DNA from: Spinactinospora alkalitolerans
GTDB lineage: Bacteria; Actinomycetota; Actinomycetes; Streptosporangiales; Streptosporangiaceae
Assembly (NCBI RefSeq): GCF_013408795.1
Contig: NZ_JACCCC010000001.1
Coordinates: 5,208,001 to 5,272,000 of the forward strand
DNA: 64,000 nucleotides
Direction of reading: 5' to 3'
In this document: positions 33,606 through 42,105 of the stretch, one piece after another
Numbering within the stretch: position 1 is the stretch's first letter
Layout of the letters: the number at the start of each line of letters is the position of its first letter
Notes under the pieces: generated by a model
What the model saw: only the letters and a program-made list of their open reading frames with translations
Told to the model about the DNA's origin: nothing
The model's database searches: none
Program-made: the position numbers and the translations under genes

Positions 33606-34513
33606 GCGTCCGCAGCGTCCTGCCCTACGTGCTGGCCGCCGCCAAGCGCGGGTGGTACGTCTTTCCGCTGGTGTGCGGTGGCAAGCAGCCGGTGCGCCGG
33701 TTCTGCGACTGGGAGCGCCACGCCACCACCGACCCCGACCTGATCGTTCGGTTCTGGAGCGGCGGCGCGTTCAACTACGGCATCGCCTGCGGCCCGTCCG
33801 GGCTGGTGGTCATCGACCTGGACACGCCCAAGCCCGGCGAGACGGCGCCGCCGGAGTGGAGCCGCGAGGGCATCACCGACGGCGCCGACGTCTTCGCCGC
33901 GCTGGCCGAGACCCACGCCGGTGGTGAACTGCCGCTGGACACCTTCACGGTGCGCACCCGCCGCGGTGGCCTGCACCTGTACTACGCCGCACCCGCCGGA
34001 GTGCAGTACCGCAACACCGCCGGCCGCACCCCGAAGGGGCTGGGGTGGCTGATCGACACCCGCGCCCACGGCGGCTACGTGGTCGGCCCCGGCTCCCACG
34101 TGGCCGGCGCCGACGCCTCCGGCCCCTACACGGTGGAGAACGCCGCGCCGCCGGCTCCGCTGCCCGCGTGGCTGGGCGCCCTGCTCCCCAAGGAGGGGGA
34201 GCACACCACCTCCGGCCAGGTCCACCAGATGCTGGCCACCTACCGCGACGCCGCCGGATACGCCGCCGCGGCGCTGCGTGGCGAAGTCGAGCGGGTGCTG
34301 TCCGCCCGGACCGGGCACCGCAACCACACGCTCAACGCCGCCGCCTTCGCCCTGGGCACGCTGATCGGTGGCGGGGTGCTGCCCAAGCACCTCGCCGAAG
34401 ACGCCCTCCTGGCCGCCGGACAGCAGATCGGGTTGCCGCCGGCCGAATGTGAGGCCACCGTGCACAGCGGCATCCAAGCGGGTCTGCGCAAGCCGCGCGG
34501 AGGTGCCGCATGA
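33602..34513 (+). CDS. Bifunctional DNA primase/polymerase (prim-pol), replication initiator
   Basis: 303 residues. The prim-pol catalytic features are LVVIDLDTPKP (metal-binding Asp pair, ~residue 77), the GGLHLYY motif with the conserved His, and WLIDTRAHGGYVVGPGSH, the nucleotide-binding H motif. The C-terminal ~90 residues are a helical primase-C-terminal-like domain (ARTGHRNHTLNAAAFALGTL). In AICEs such proteins prime rolling-circle or theta replication after excision. The ATG overlaps the RRQRL stop, and the stop overlaps the DUF3987 start, so replication proteins are made together. Confidence 0.88.
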   Translation: MSVRSVLPYVLAAAKRGWYVFPLVCGGKQPVRRFCDWERHATTDPDLIVRFWSGGAFNYGIACGPSGLVVIDLDTPKPGETAPPEWSREGITDGADVFAALAETHAGGELPLDTFTVRTRRGGLHLYYAAPAGVQYRNTAGRTPKGLGWLIDTRAHGGYVVGPGSHVAGADASGPYTVENAAPPAPLPAWLGALLPKEGEHTTSGQVHQMLATYRDAAGYAAAALRGEVERVLSARTGHRNHTLNAAAFALGTLIGGGVLPKHLAEDALLAAGQQIGLPPAECEATVHSGIQAGLRKPRGGAA

Positions 34514-36027
34514 GCGGCACCGAGGTGCACGACCAGGATCCCGCGGAACCGTGGGAGCCCCCGGTGCCGCTGGGAGCGGCCCGGACGCTGCCCGCCTTCC
34601 CGGTGGACGCGCTCCCCGACTGGGTAGCCGCCATGGTCACCGGTGTGGCCGAGGAAACCCAGACCCCCGCCGACATGGCCGGATGCCTCGCCCTGGCCGC
34701 GCTCTCGACCGCGGCCGGCGGGCGCGCCATCGTCCAGGTCCGCGGCAACTGGTCCGAGCCGGTCAACATCTTCACCGTGGTGGCGATGCCGCCCGCCTCC
34801 CGCAAGTCCGCGGTGTTTCGCGCCATGACCGCGCCGCTGATGCGCGCGGAAAAGCAGCTCGTGGAACGAGTGCAGCCCCAGATCATCGAGGCTCAACTGG
34901 CGCGCGACGTCGCAACCGGGGCCGCGGAGAAGGCCAAGCGCCTGGCCACCGGCAGCGGCCCCGACGGCGACCCCACTCTCATGGCCGACGCCTCCGATGC
35001 CGCCATGGCTGTGGAAGCCATCCAGGTGCCGCCCCTGCCGCGGCTGATGGCCGACGACATCACCCCGGAAGCCGCCGCCTCCCTGCTGGCCGAACAGGGC
35101 GGGCGCCTGGCCGTGCTCTCCGCCGAAGGCGGCATCTTCGCCACCCTCGCGGGCCGCTACTCCGGCGTGCCCAACTTCGAGGTCTTCCTGAAAGGCCACG
35201 CCGGAGACATGCTGCGAGTGGACCGCAAGGGCGCACCCGCCGAACACGTCGAACACCCCGCGCTCACCCTCGGGCTCGCCGTTCAGCCTGAGGTCATCAG
35301 CGAGATCGCCACCGGCCCCGGATTCCGCGGCAAGGGACTGCTGGGCCGGTTCCTGTACTCGCTGCCCGCCAGCAACGTCGGATACCGCAGGATCGACCCC
35401 GACCCCGTACCCGAAGACGTCGCCGCGGTCTACGACACCCAGTTGCAGACGCTGGTGCACGCGCTGGCCGACTGGGACGATCCCATCCGGCTCCAGGTCC
35501 ACCCCGACGCCCTCAGCGCGCTCCAGAGCCATGCCGAAGTGCTGGAGACCCGCCTGCGCCCCGATAGCGGCGACCTGAACCACATCGGCGATTGGGCCGG
35601 CAAGTACATCGGCGCCGTAGCCCGTTTGGCCGCGCTCATCCACCTGGGCGCCCACCCGAGCAACGGGTGGCGCATCCCCGTCGACGCCGACACCATGGCC
35701 GCCGCGATCCGGCTGGGCGAGTACTTCACCGCCCACGCCCTGGCCACCTTCGACCACATGGGCGCCGATCCCGATCTCGCGGCCGCCCGCACCCTCATGG
35801 CGTGGATCGAGCGCAAGCGCCCCGAGCGCTTCACCGCCCGCGACGCCTTCCGCACGCTCCCGCGCGGCACCTTCCGCAAGGCCGCCGACCTGGCGCCCGC
35901 GCTCGAAACCCTCGAAGGCTACGGCTGGATCCGCCAGGAGCCCGCCCCGCCCCCCAGCAGGAAAGGAGGCCGCCCGCCCTCACCCGCCTACCAGGTCCAC
36001 CCCGACATCAGCGGCCCCGGCGCATAG
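34510..36027 (+). CDS. DUF3987-like replication protein with C-terminal winged helix
   Basis: 505 residues. The central DUF3987 core resembles primase-associated helicases (YfjI group). AMPPASRKSAVFRAMTAPL occupies the Walker A place but has a degenerate P-loop, and AVLSAEGGIFATLAGRYSG corresponds to the strand with the acidic motif. GFRGKGLLGRFLYSLP is a conserved family block. Residues ~430-505 form a winged helix (MAWIERKRPERFTARDAFRT, then GRPPSPAYQV) resembling the product of the 24047 gene. Coupled to prim-pol by ATGA, it likely works as helicase or loader at the origin. Its stop lies inside a repeated hairpin leader. Confidence 0.78.
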   Translation: MSGTEVHDQDPAEPWEPPVPLGAARTLPAFPVDALPDWVAAMVTGVAEETQTPADMAGCLALAALSTAAGGRAIVQVRGNWSEPVNIFTVVAMPPASRKSAVFRAMTAPLMRAEKQLVERVQPQIIEAQLARDVATGAAEKAKRLATGSGPDGDPTLMADASDAAMAVEAIQVPPLPRLMADDITPEAAASLLAEQGGRLAVLSAEGGIFATLAGRYSGVPNFEVFLKGHAGDMLRVDRKGAPAEHVEHPALTLGLAVQPEVISEIATGPGFRGKGLLGRFLYSLPASNVGYRRIDPDPVPEDVAAVYDTQLQTLVHALADWDDPIRLQVHPDALSALQSHAEVLETRLRPDSGDLNHIGDWAGKYIGAVARLAALIHLGAHPSNGWRIPVDADTMAAAIRLGEYFTAHALATFDHMGADPDLAAARTLMAWIERKRPERFTARDAFRTLPRGTFRKAADLAPALETLEGYGWIRQEPAPPPSRKGGRPPSPAYQVHPDISGPGA

Positions 36028-36066
36028 CCACCAAGCACCGCCGGACCGCGCTCCAACCAGAAGGAG
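36010..36066 (+). repeat. Duplicated hairpin leader, copy 2
   Basis: Begins AGCGGCCCCGGCGCATAGCC and ends at the AAGGAG of xis; about 90% identical to 33074-33131. The right arm is damaged (GGG replaced by GA), shortening the stem. The TAG stop of the DUF3987 gene is in the loop, so this is probably the parental copy. Confidence 0.7.
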
Positions 36067-36074
36067 TGCCGAAC

Positions 36075-36293
36075 ATGGAACTGCTCCCCCGGGATGCCCA
36101 GCAGCTCCCGCAAGCCCTGTACACGGTCAAAGAGACCGTGCAGATACTCCGGCTCAGCCGAAGCGAGATCTACGAGCAGATGAGCGCCGGCCGCCTGCGC
36201 TACGTCAAGGTCGGCCGCGCGCGGCGCATCTCCGAGCGCGCCATCGCGGACTTCGTCGCGCTGCTGGAACAGGAAGCCGAGGTGGCCGCCTGA
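36075..36293 (+). CDS. xis: Excisionase, MerR/HTH_17-like
   Basis: 72 residues. The winged-helix signature of AICE excisionases is clear: LYTVKETVQILRLSRSEIYE followed by GRLRYVKVGRARRISERAIA and DFVALLEQE. It binds near att sites to turn integrase toward excision. The ATG follows AAGGAG. Its TGA overlaps the int ATG (TGATG), so Xis and Int are produced together; excision is then probably set by transcription. A longer upstream frame from 35592 is a shadow of the DUF3987 gene. Confidence 0.9.
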   Translation: MELLPRDAQQLPQALYTVKETVQILRLSRSEIYEQMSAGRLRYVKVGRARRISERAIADFVALLEQEAEVAA

Positions 36294-37444
36294 TGGCGCA
36301 ACGCGCACGCCGCGGCGATGACTCCATCTACTGGGACAAGTCCAAGAACTGCTTCGTCGGTGAGGCTTCCATGGGATACACCCCCTCTGGGAAACGCCGC
36401 CGCCCGAAGGTCTACGGGAAGACCAAGACCGAGGTCCGGAACAAGCTCCGAGACAAGCGTCAGGAGCTTGAGAACGGGGTGAAGTCCTCCGCCCGGTACA
36501 CCGTGGCCGACGCGGGTCGCGACTGGCTCAAGAACGGGCTCAAGGGGCGCGATCCGGGAACCGTGAAGCTGTACGCCCACTATGTGGAGACCTGCATCAT
36601 TCCCGGTCTCGGGAAACGCGTTCTCCGGGACCTCACCGCCGATGACGTCGATGACTGGCTGGACACGCTCACCGAGCGGTACGCCACCTCGGTGATCGCG
36701 CGCCTCTTGGGTATGCTCCGGCGGATCATCCGGCAGGCTCAGCGGCGTGACAAGCTGCTCCGGAACGTGGCCGAGCTCGTGGAGGCTCCGGCCGGTACGG
36801 AAGGACGCCCGAGCAAGGCGCTCAACCTGGACCAGGCGCGGGCCGTGCTCGCCGCGGCCGCCGGGTCGCTGATCCACGCCTACATCGTCGTCTCGCTGCT
36901 GACCGGTATGCGCACCGAGGAGGCCCGGGCGCTCCGCTGGGAGCACGTCCACTTGGACCCGGGTGAGGACTCGCCTCCCTACATCGAGGTTTGGCGATCG
37001 GTGCGGAGGAAGGGCGAGACGAAGACCAGGAAGAGCCGGCGGACGCTCGCCCTGCCGCCGCTGGCCGTCCGGGTGCTGAAGGAGCACCAGGAGGAACAGG
37101 ACCGCCAGCAGTTCAGGGCCGGGGACCGCTGGAAGGACGCCGACCTGGTGTTCAGCACCCGCAACGGGACCGAGCGCGACGCTCAAGACGTCAACCGCAT
37201 GTTCAAGAGGGTGACCGAGAAAGCCGGGATCGGCCGGGACTGGAGTCCTCGGGAGCTCCGGCACAGCTTCGTCTCGCTGCTGTCCTCATTGGAGGTGCCC
37301 ATAGAGCAGATCAAGGACTTGGTCGGGCACCACCGGTCATCGACCACTGAGACGGTCTACCGGAAGGAACTCCGGCCGGTCTTGCGGCGGGGAGCGGAGG
37401 TTCTAGGGCCGCTCCTCGAAGAGGAAGAGGGGGAAAACGGCTGA
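36293..37444 (+). CDS. int: Tyrosine site-specific integrase
   Basis: 383 residues. There is an N-terminal arm-binding region (YWDKSKNCFVGEASMGYTPS), a SAM-like core-binding domain (~70-160) and a catalytic domain. It has Arg I in TGMRTEEAR (~206), LRHSF for the second box, GHHRSSTT for the His/Trp position and the nucleophile Tyr in VYRKELRP (~355). The first His of HxxR is Arg here (RELR), a variant I believe is common in actinomycete integrases. It lies 116 bp from attR, as expected. It catalyses integration and excision at the 47-bp att site. Confidence 0.93.
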   Translation: MAQRARRGDDSIYWDKSKNCFVGEASMGYTPSGKRRRPKVYGKTKTEVRNKLRDKRQELENGVKSSARYTVADAGRDWLKNGLKGRDPGTVKLYAHYVETCIIPGLGKRVLRDLTADDVDDWLDTLTERYATSVIARLLGMLRRIIRQAQRRDKLLRNVAELVEAPAGTEGRPSKALNLDQARAVLAAAAGSLIHAYIVVSLLTGMRTEEARALRWEHVHLDPGEDSPPYIEVWRSVRRKGETKTRKSRRTLALPPLAVRVLKEHQEEQDRQQFRAGDRWKDADLVFSTRNGTERDAQDVNRMFKRVTEKAGIGRDWSPRELRHSFVSLLSSLEVPIEQIKDLVGHHRSSTTETVYRKELRPVLRRGAEVLGPLLEEEEGENG

Positions 37445-37455
37445 GAAAACGGCCC

Positions 37456-37476
37456 GTAGGCTCCCTTGTTGGCTCC
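37456..37476. repeat. Paired GTWGGCTCC repeats, likely integrase arm sites (right)
   Basis: GTAGGCTCC at 37456 and GTTGGCTCC at 37468, again 12 bp apart and in the same orientation as the left pair. They lie between the int stop and attR. Confidence 0.55.
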
Positions 37477-37560
37477 ACTGTTCTGTGGGCCGACCGGGGA
37501 GCCTGCGCTTTTGGCCGGTTGACCTGCCACGGGATCCGCGCACACCAGAACTGCCCGTGG

Positions 37561-37607
37561 CGGGCTCAGTCATAGGGGAAGACGCGACCGGCCCCCGGGG
37601 AGGTTGC
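37561..37607. repeat. attR of the AICE
   Basis: Identical over 47 bp to 23700-23746, beginning CGGGCTCAGTCATAGG. It lies 41 bp downstream of the stop of the PBP-like gene, so the target site is the PBP/ssrA intergenic region. Confidence 0.9.
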
Positions 37608-37648
37608 CTGCGGGGCGCGATGATTTTCGGCTGCTGTGCCGGAGCCGG

Positions 37649-39619
37649 TCAGGTTCCCGGCGTGGTGGCCGGAACGCCGCCCACGTCGGCCTGCTCGTCG
37701 CCGGTTTCGGCCCCGATCCGCTGGACGTAGTCGAAGGGCAGGCGCTGCAGGAAGTCCGCTGCCGCGCCGATCGAGTAGCGGTAGGTGTGGGACGGGTCGG
37801 TCTCCACGGCCACGGCGAAGGCGATGTGGCCCTGGTAGCCGACGAACCATTGGACGGCGGTGTCCTCCCCGTCGATCCGCTGCTCGGCGACCCCCGTCTG
37901 ACCGTGCACCGGCACCGTGCCGACGTTGGCCGCGGAGGCGCTGCCCTCCACCACGGTGGAGCGCATCATCTCGCGCAGCGGCTCGATCGCCTCGGGGTTC
38001 AGCCGCCGCTCCTGCTGCTCCTCCTGCCGCCCGCCGCCGTCGTCGGTCACGAGTCTCGGGGCGTGCCAGCTTCCGTCGGCGACCGCGCCGGCCGCCAGCG
38101 CCATCGTCAGCGGGCTGACCCGCACCTGGCCGGCCCCGACCATGGCGGCCGCGGTCTCGGTGGTGCCGCCCGGCACGGTGAACTCGCCGCTGTAGGCCGG
38201 TACGGGCAGCCGCCACTCGCTCCCGATGCCGAAGTCGGCCGCCGTCGCGGCGAGGGCGTCGGGGTCGACCGAGTCGGCCAGGCTCGCGAAGGCCGTGGTG
38301 CAGGTGTGGGCGAAGTCGGTGGCGAGGTCGGGTCGGCCCCACAGCCCGGTGCCGTTGATGGTGGTGAACGTGCGGTCGCCGACCGTCTGCTCGGCCTCGC
38401 AGGGCACCGACCGGTCGGGGCCCGCCGCACCGGATTCGAGCAGCGCCGCCGTCGAGACGATCGTGAACGCCTCGCCCGGCAGGTACTCCTTGGTGAACGC
38501 CCCGTCGTTGTCCACGCTGCCCGGTCGGCTCGCCGAGGCGAGGATCTCGCCGTTCCTGGCGTCCAGCGCGACCAGGTGGGCGTTCTCCGGCACCAGGGAC
38601 AGCGCGCCTTCGGCCGCCTCCTGGACGGTGCCGTCCAGGGTGGTCGTGAGCGACCCGCTCTCGGCGCCCGGCCACTGGTACAGGATGTCGGTCCGCTCGC
38701 CGCCCTCGCCGAGCGTGACGATCTCGGTGGTGGCGGTGCCGGCGAGCCGCTGCTGGTAGACGCTCTGCAGGCCGCCCAGACCCACCGTGTCGCCGGCCTG
38801 GTAGGGGCCTGAGACGCGCGAGGAGACCTTGTGCTCGACCGTGCCCGCGACCTCGCCGATGACCGCGGAGGCCGACTTCGGGCTCAGCGGCATCTCGATC
38901 TGCTCGGCCTCGACGCCGGGGACGGCCTCGGCATCGTCGAGCAGCGCGGAGGCGACGTCCTTCTCGCGCATGAGGACCAGCGGCTGGAAGGCCTCGGGCG
39001 GGGCCGAGCGGACCCGGTTGAGCAGCGGGGCGGGATCCTCGTCGAGGAGCTCGGCGAGCCGGCCCACGCCGTCCTCCATGTCCGCCATGTCGGCCGGGCG
39101 GACCCCGAAAGCCACGACCTCGGTCTCGCCGACCAGCGGCTCCTCCTCGCGGTCGTAGATCTGACCGCGGTCGGGCACGTCGTAGGTGACGGCCAGCCGC
39201 TCCCCCTCGCCCAGCTCGGGGTGGATGACGCTCGGCGACCACGAGATGGTCCAGCCGCCGCCCGTGCGGGTCAGCGGCATGGAGCCGTCGTAGTTCCACA
39301 CCGGGTCGCCGATGCCGAGGTCGGCCTCGGCCTCGAACTCCGCGGTGGCGGTCTCGCCGTCCTTGGTGATCGGGCCGAGGCTCAACCGCAGCGCGGCGAG
39401 GTCGAGCTGGTCGTGCGCCTGCTCCAGCGCCGCGGCGACCTGCTCGACGTCTCCGTCGGTCTGCCGCGCGGCCGCCCGGTAGTCGCCGGCCTGCCAATCC
39501 AGCAGGAAGGTGCGGACGGCGATCTCGGGGCTGGGCTCCGCCGCGCAGCCGGTGACGACCGCCGCGGCGGCGAGGCCCACCGTGGCGGCTGCGAATCGAC
39601 GGGTATGACGGGTGGACAC
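37649..39619 (-). CDS. Penicillin-binding-protein-like lipoprotein lacking catalytic residues
   Basis: 656 residues. The lipobox VVTGC gives a lipid-anchored exported protein. A MecA_N/NTF2-like domain (PEIAVRTFLLDWQAGDYRAA), a dimerisation region and a transpeptidase fold follow. The three active motifs are all altered: SxxK is replaced in LPGEAFTIV (Ser to Glu, Lys to Thr), SxN reads TCTTAF instead of SCNTAF, and KTG reads GQTGVAE (Lys to Gln). It is therefore probably a pseudo-transpeptidase with a structural or regulatory role. The GTG at 39619 is chosen; an in-frame TTG at 39637 is the alternative. It lies 22 bp after smpB, probably in the same operon. Confidence 0.8.
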   Translation of the reverse strand: MSTRHTRRFAAATVGLAAAAVVTGCAAEPSPEIAVRTFLLDWQAGDYRAAARQTDGDVEQVAAALEQAHDQLDLAALRLSLGPITKDGETATAEFEAEADLGIGDPVWNYDGSMPLTRTGGGWTISWSPSVIHPELGEGERLAVTYDVPDRGQIYDREEEPLVGETEVVAFGVRPADMADMEDGVGRLAELLDEDPAPLLNRVRSAPPEAFQPLVLMREKDVASALLDDAEAVPGVEAEQIEMPLSPKSASAVIGEVAGTVEHKVSSRVSGPYQAGDTVGLGGLQSVYQQRLAGTATTEIVTLGEGGERTDILYQWPGAESGSLTTTLDGTVQEAAEGALSLVPENAHLVALDARNGEILASASRPGSVDNDGAFTKEYLPGEAFTIVSTAALLESGAAGPDRSVPCEAEQTVGDRTFTTINGTGLWGRPDLATDFAHTCTTAFASLADSVDPDALAATAADFGIGSEWRLPVPAYSGEFTVPGGTTETAAAMVGAGQVRVSPLTMALAAGAVADGSWHAPRLVTDDGGGRQEEQQERRLNPEAIEPLREMMRSTVVEGSASAANVGTVPVHGQTGVAEQRIDGEDTAVQWFVGYQGHIAFAVAVETDPSHTYRYSIGAAADFLQRLPFDYVQRIGAETGDEQADVGGVPATTPGT

Positions 39620-39641
39620 CCTTAGCGTTCCTTTCAACGCC

Positions 39642-40106
39642 TCAGCGCCGACGGCGGAGCGCGCGCTCGACCTCGCGCTTGGCCTCGCGCTCGGCGATGG
39701 CGTGGCGCTTGTCGTAGTCGCGCTTACCGCGGGCCAGAGCGATCTCCACCTTGGCCTTGCCGTCGCGGAAGTACAGCGACAGGGGCACCAGGGTGTGACC
39801 GGCCTCCCGGGTCTTGCCGATCAGCCTGGCGATCTCTTCGCGGTGCAGGAGCAGCTTACGCGGCCTGCGCGCCGCGTGGTTGGTCCACGTTCCCTGCGTG
39901 TACTCGGGGATGTGGACGTTCTGCAGCCACACCTCGCCGTCCTTGACCAGGGCGAAGCCGTCCACCAGGGAGGCCCGTCCGGCACGCAGCGACTTCACCT
40001 CGGTACCGGTGAGGACCAGCCCCGCCTCGTAGGTGTCGTCGATGTGGTAGTCGTGCCGGGCCCGCCGGTTCTGGGCGACGACCTTGTGTCCTTTTTCCCG
40101 TGCCAC
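39642..40106 (-). CDS. smpB: SsrA-binding protein SmpB
   Basis: 154 residues with the full SmpB beta-barrel: [35 protein letters not shown] and [12 protein letters not shown]. The C-terminal [20 protein letters not shown] helix enters the mRNA channel. SmpB binds tmRNA and brings it to stalled ribosomes. GTG start. It is 22 bp downstream of ftsX. Its RNA partner ssrA is on the same strand but now 16 kb away because of the AICE and the PBP-like gene. Confidence 0.97.
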   Translation of the reverse strand: MAREKGHKVVAQNRRARHDYHIDDTYEAGLVLTGTEVKSLRAGRASLVDGFALVKDGEVWLQNVHIPEYTQGTWTNHAARRPRKLLLHREEIARLIGKTREAGHTLVPLSLYFRDGKAKVEIALARGKRDYDKRHAIAEREAKREVERALRRRR

Positions 40107-40128
40107 TGGAGTTTTCCTTTCCGCCGCT

Positions 40129-41037
40129 TCACACCCGCAGGTAGCGCCGCAGTGTCAGGAAGGAGGCGATGGTGCACAGCAGCACACCGAGGATCATCGA
40201 CATGCCGATGACGTAGAGGACCGAGCCCATCCCCAGCGTGACGTCGAACTGGAACCACTCCTGGATCCTGTCCAGCAGGAAGAACTTCGTCGCGACGATG
40301 AACCCGGAGGCGAAGATGCCGCCGATCAGGCCGGCGATCGCGCCCTCCAGCAGGAACGGGAGCTGGATGTAGAAGTTCGACGCTCCGACGAGCCGCATGA
40401 TGCCGGTCTCCCTGCGGCGACTGTAGGCCGACAGTCGGATCGTGTTGCCGATCAGCAGCGCCGCCGCGGCGAGCTGGACCATGGCGACCGTCAGCGCCGC
40501 CCACTTCAGACCGTCCAGCAGGCCGAAGAACTGGTCGAGGACGCTCTGGTCGTTGGACACGGTGTCGACGCCGCCGCGCCCCTCGACCGCGCTCTGCACG
40601 GCGTCGTACTGGCTGGGGTCCGTGAGCTGCACGCGGAAGTTGTCCGGGATGTCGCCCTCTTCGGTGGCCTCGACGAGCGCCTCCTGGTTGGCGAAGCGGT
40701 CCTGGAAGTCCTGCCACGCCTCGGCCTGGGTGACGTACTCGACGCTGGAGACCTCGGACATCTGCTCGAGGTCGGCCTGGAGGGCGGTGCGGTCCTCCTC
40801 GGTCGCCGGCCCGTTCTCCTGGCAGGTGGTGCTGACCGAGACGTCGGTGCACAGGTAGATCGTGAGCGAAATCCGCTGGTCCCAGTACCCGCGCATCTCC
40901 GAGACCTGCTGGTTGATGAGCAGGCCTCCGCCGAAGAGGGCGAGCGAGATGGCCACCGTGGTGATCACCGCGATGGTCATCGTGAGGTTTCGGCGCAGGC
41001 CGATCCAGATCTCAGAAAGTACGAACTGTGCTCGCAT
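40129..41037 (-). CDS. ftsX: Cell-division protein FtsX
   Basis: 302 residues with four membrane segments: one near residue 25, then a ~140-residue extracytoplasmic domain, then three C-terminal segments (FtsX/MacB fold). The outer domain has two cysteines ([16 protein letters not shown]) that could form a disulfide. [20 protein letters not shown] is the conserved cytoplasmic coupling region contacting FtsE. With FtsE it activates a RipC-like peptidoglycan hydrolase at the septum. ATG start, 83 bp downstream of ftsE. Confidence 0.95.
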   Translation of the reverse strand: MRAQFVLSEIWIGLRRNLTMTIAVITTVAISLALFGGGLLINQQVSEMRGYWDQRISLTIYLCTDVSVSTTCQENGPATEEDRTALQADLEQMSEVSSVEYVTQAEAWQDFQDRFANQEALVEATEEGDIPDNFRVQLTDPSQYDAVQSAVEGRGGVDTVSNDQSVLDQFFGLLDGLKWAALTVAMVQLAAAALLIGNTIRLSAYSRRRETGIMRLVGASNFYIQLPFLLEGAIAGLIGGIFASGFIVATKFFLLDRIQEWFQFDVTLGMGSVLYVIGMSMILGVLLCTIASFLTLRRYLRV

Positions 41038-41120
41038 GATGTGTTAAGGGTCCATCCTTGTGGGGCTTCGCCGCGCTCCGCGGCCGGCACTGGAGCGCAC
41101 GGCCGGCCCGCGTCCTAGTC

Positions 41121-41810
41121 CTAGTACGCCTGGCCGTAGACACCACGCGACTGGTCCCGGACGACCTGCCCCTCCTCGAGTTCGATGACGCGCTTGCGCA
41201 TCGAGTCGACGATCGCGGCATCGTGGGTCGCCATGACGACGGTCGTTCCGGTCCGGTTGATTCGGTCGAGCACCTTCATGATGCCGATCGAGGTGGCGGG
41301 GTCGATGTTTCCGGTGGGCTCGTCGGCCAGCAGGATCTGCGGCCGGTTCACGAAGGCCCGCGCGATGGCGACCCGCTGCTGCTCGCCGCCCGACAGCTCG
41401 TCGGGCATGCGGTTGGACTTGCCCTCCAGGCCGACCAGCTCCACGACCTCCGGGACCACCTTGCGGATGAACCGGCGGGGCTTGCCGATGACCTCCAGCG
41501 CGAACGCGACGTTCTCGAAGACGTTCTTGTTCGGCAGCAGGCGGAAGTCCTGGAAGACGCAGCCGATGCGGCGCCTCAGGTGCGGGACCTTCCAGTTGGA
41601 CAGGCGCGCGAGGTCTTTGCCCGCGACGTGGACCCTGCCCTTGCTGGGCTTCTCCTCCTTGAGGACAAGCCGCAGGAACGTTGACTTACCCGAGCCCGAA
41701 GGTCCGACGAGGAAGACGAACTCGCCCTTGTCGACGTCGATCGAAACCTCGTCGAGAGCGGGGCGTTTCTGGGTCGGGTAGACCTTGGTGACGGTATCAA
41801 AGTGGATCAC
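41121..41810 (-). CDS. ftsE: Cell-division ATPase FtsE
   Basis: 229-residue ABC ATPase: Walker [10 protein letters not shown] (~36), Q-loop CVFQDFRLL, signature LSGGEQQR, Walker [10 protein letters not shown] and H-loop ATHD, all intact. GTG start without a clear ribosome site, perhaps leaderless or started nearby. Partner of FtsX. The 295 bp upstream (41811-42105) separate it from prfB and should hold the promoter; no convincing -35/-10 was found. Confidence 0.96.
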   Translation of the reverse strand: MIHFDTVTKVYPTQKRPALDEVSIDVDKGEFVFLVGPSGSGKSTFLRLVLKEEKPSKGRVHVAGKDLARLSNWKVPHLRRRIGCVFQDFRLLPNKNVFENVAFALEVIGKPRRFIRKVVPEVVELVGLEGKSNRMPDELSGGEQQRVAIARAFVNRPQILLADEPTGNIDPATSIGIMKVLDRINRTGTTVVMATHDAAIVDSMRKRVIELEEGQVVRDQSRGVYGQAY

Positions 41811-42105
41811 AGGAGCATCACAAGGTTCTCGAAGGTTGGGGCGCCCAGGCGGATGTGGCTCCGCTCAAGGCAGTACCGGCCACAGGGCCAATCGACAGTG
41901 TAGGGGGGAAAGCAACCCGGAATGTCCAGATCGACACGCGTCACCCGGAGTGACCACTCGGGGCGGCCGGGTAGTTTCCTTTCCCACGTTACCCCCCAGC
42001 CACGGCTGCGAGGCAACGGCGACTCGAGCATATCGGAAACGTCAACCGGTGGTAACGTTCACATATACCCGCTCCCGCGCGCTCCGGCGCGTCCTCCGTG
42101 GAGGG

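Larger units (their letters stand above)
23700..37607. mobile_element. Actinomycete integrative and conjugative element (AICE, pSAM2 type)
   Basis: 13,908 bp bounded by a perfect 47-bp direct repeat. Cargo in order: small winged-helix gene, symmetric iteron array, unknown gene, GNAT, GntR repressor (leftward), then rightward a WhiB protein, THNG-repeat protein, small genes, DUF3307-like and SpdB-like membrane proteins, FtsK/TraB translocase, small zinc protein, RRQRL protein, primase-polymerase, DUF3987 protein, xis, int. The int-xis-rep-tra-kor content matches the AICE class, which replicates as a circle and moves double-stranded DNA through TraB. It separates ssrA from the PBP/smpB/ftsXE genes. 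No resistance or metabolic cargo is visible; the GNAT gene is the only possible accessory enzyme. Confidence 0.9.

Noticed and set aside
37561-37607. tRNA gene fragment at the att site
   Set aside because: No T-arm (GTTCRANYC) or acceptor stem of 7 bp with proper spacing could be formed in the repeat or its flanks.
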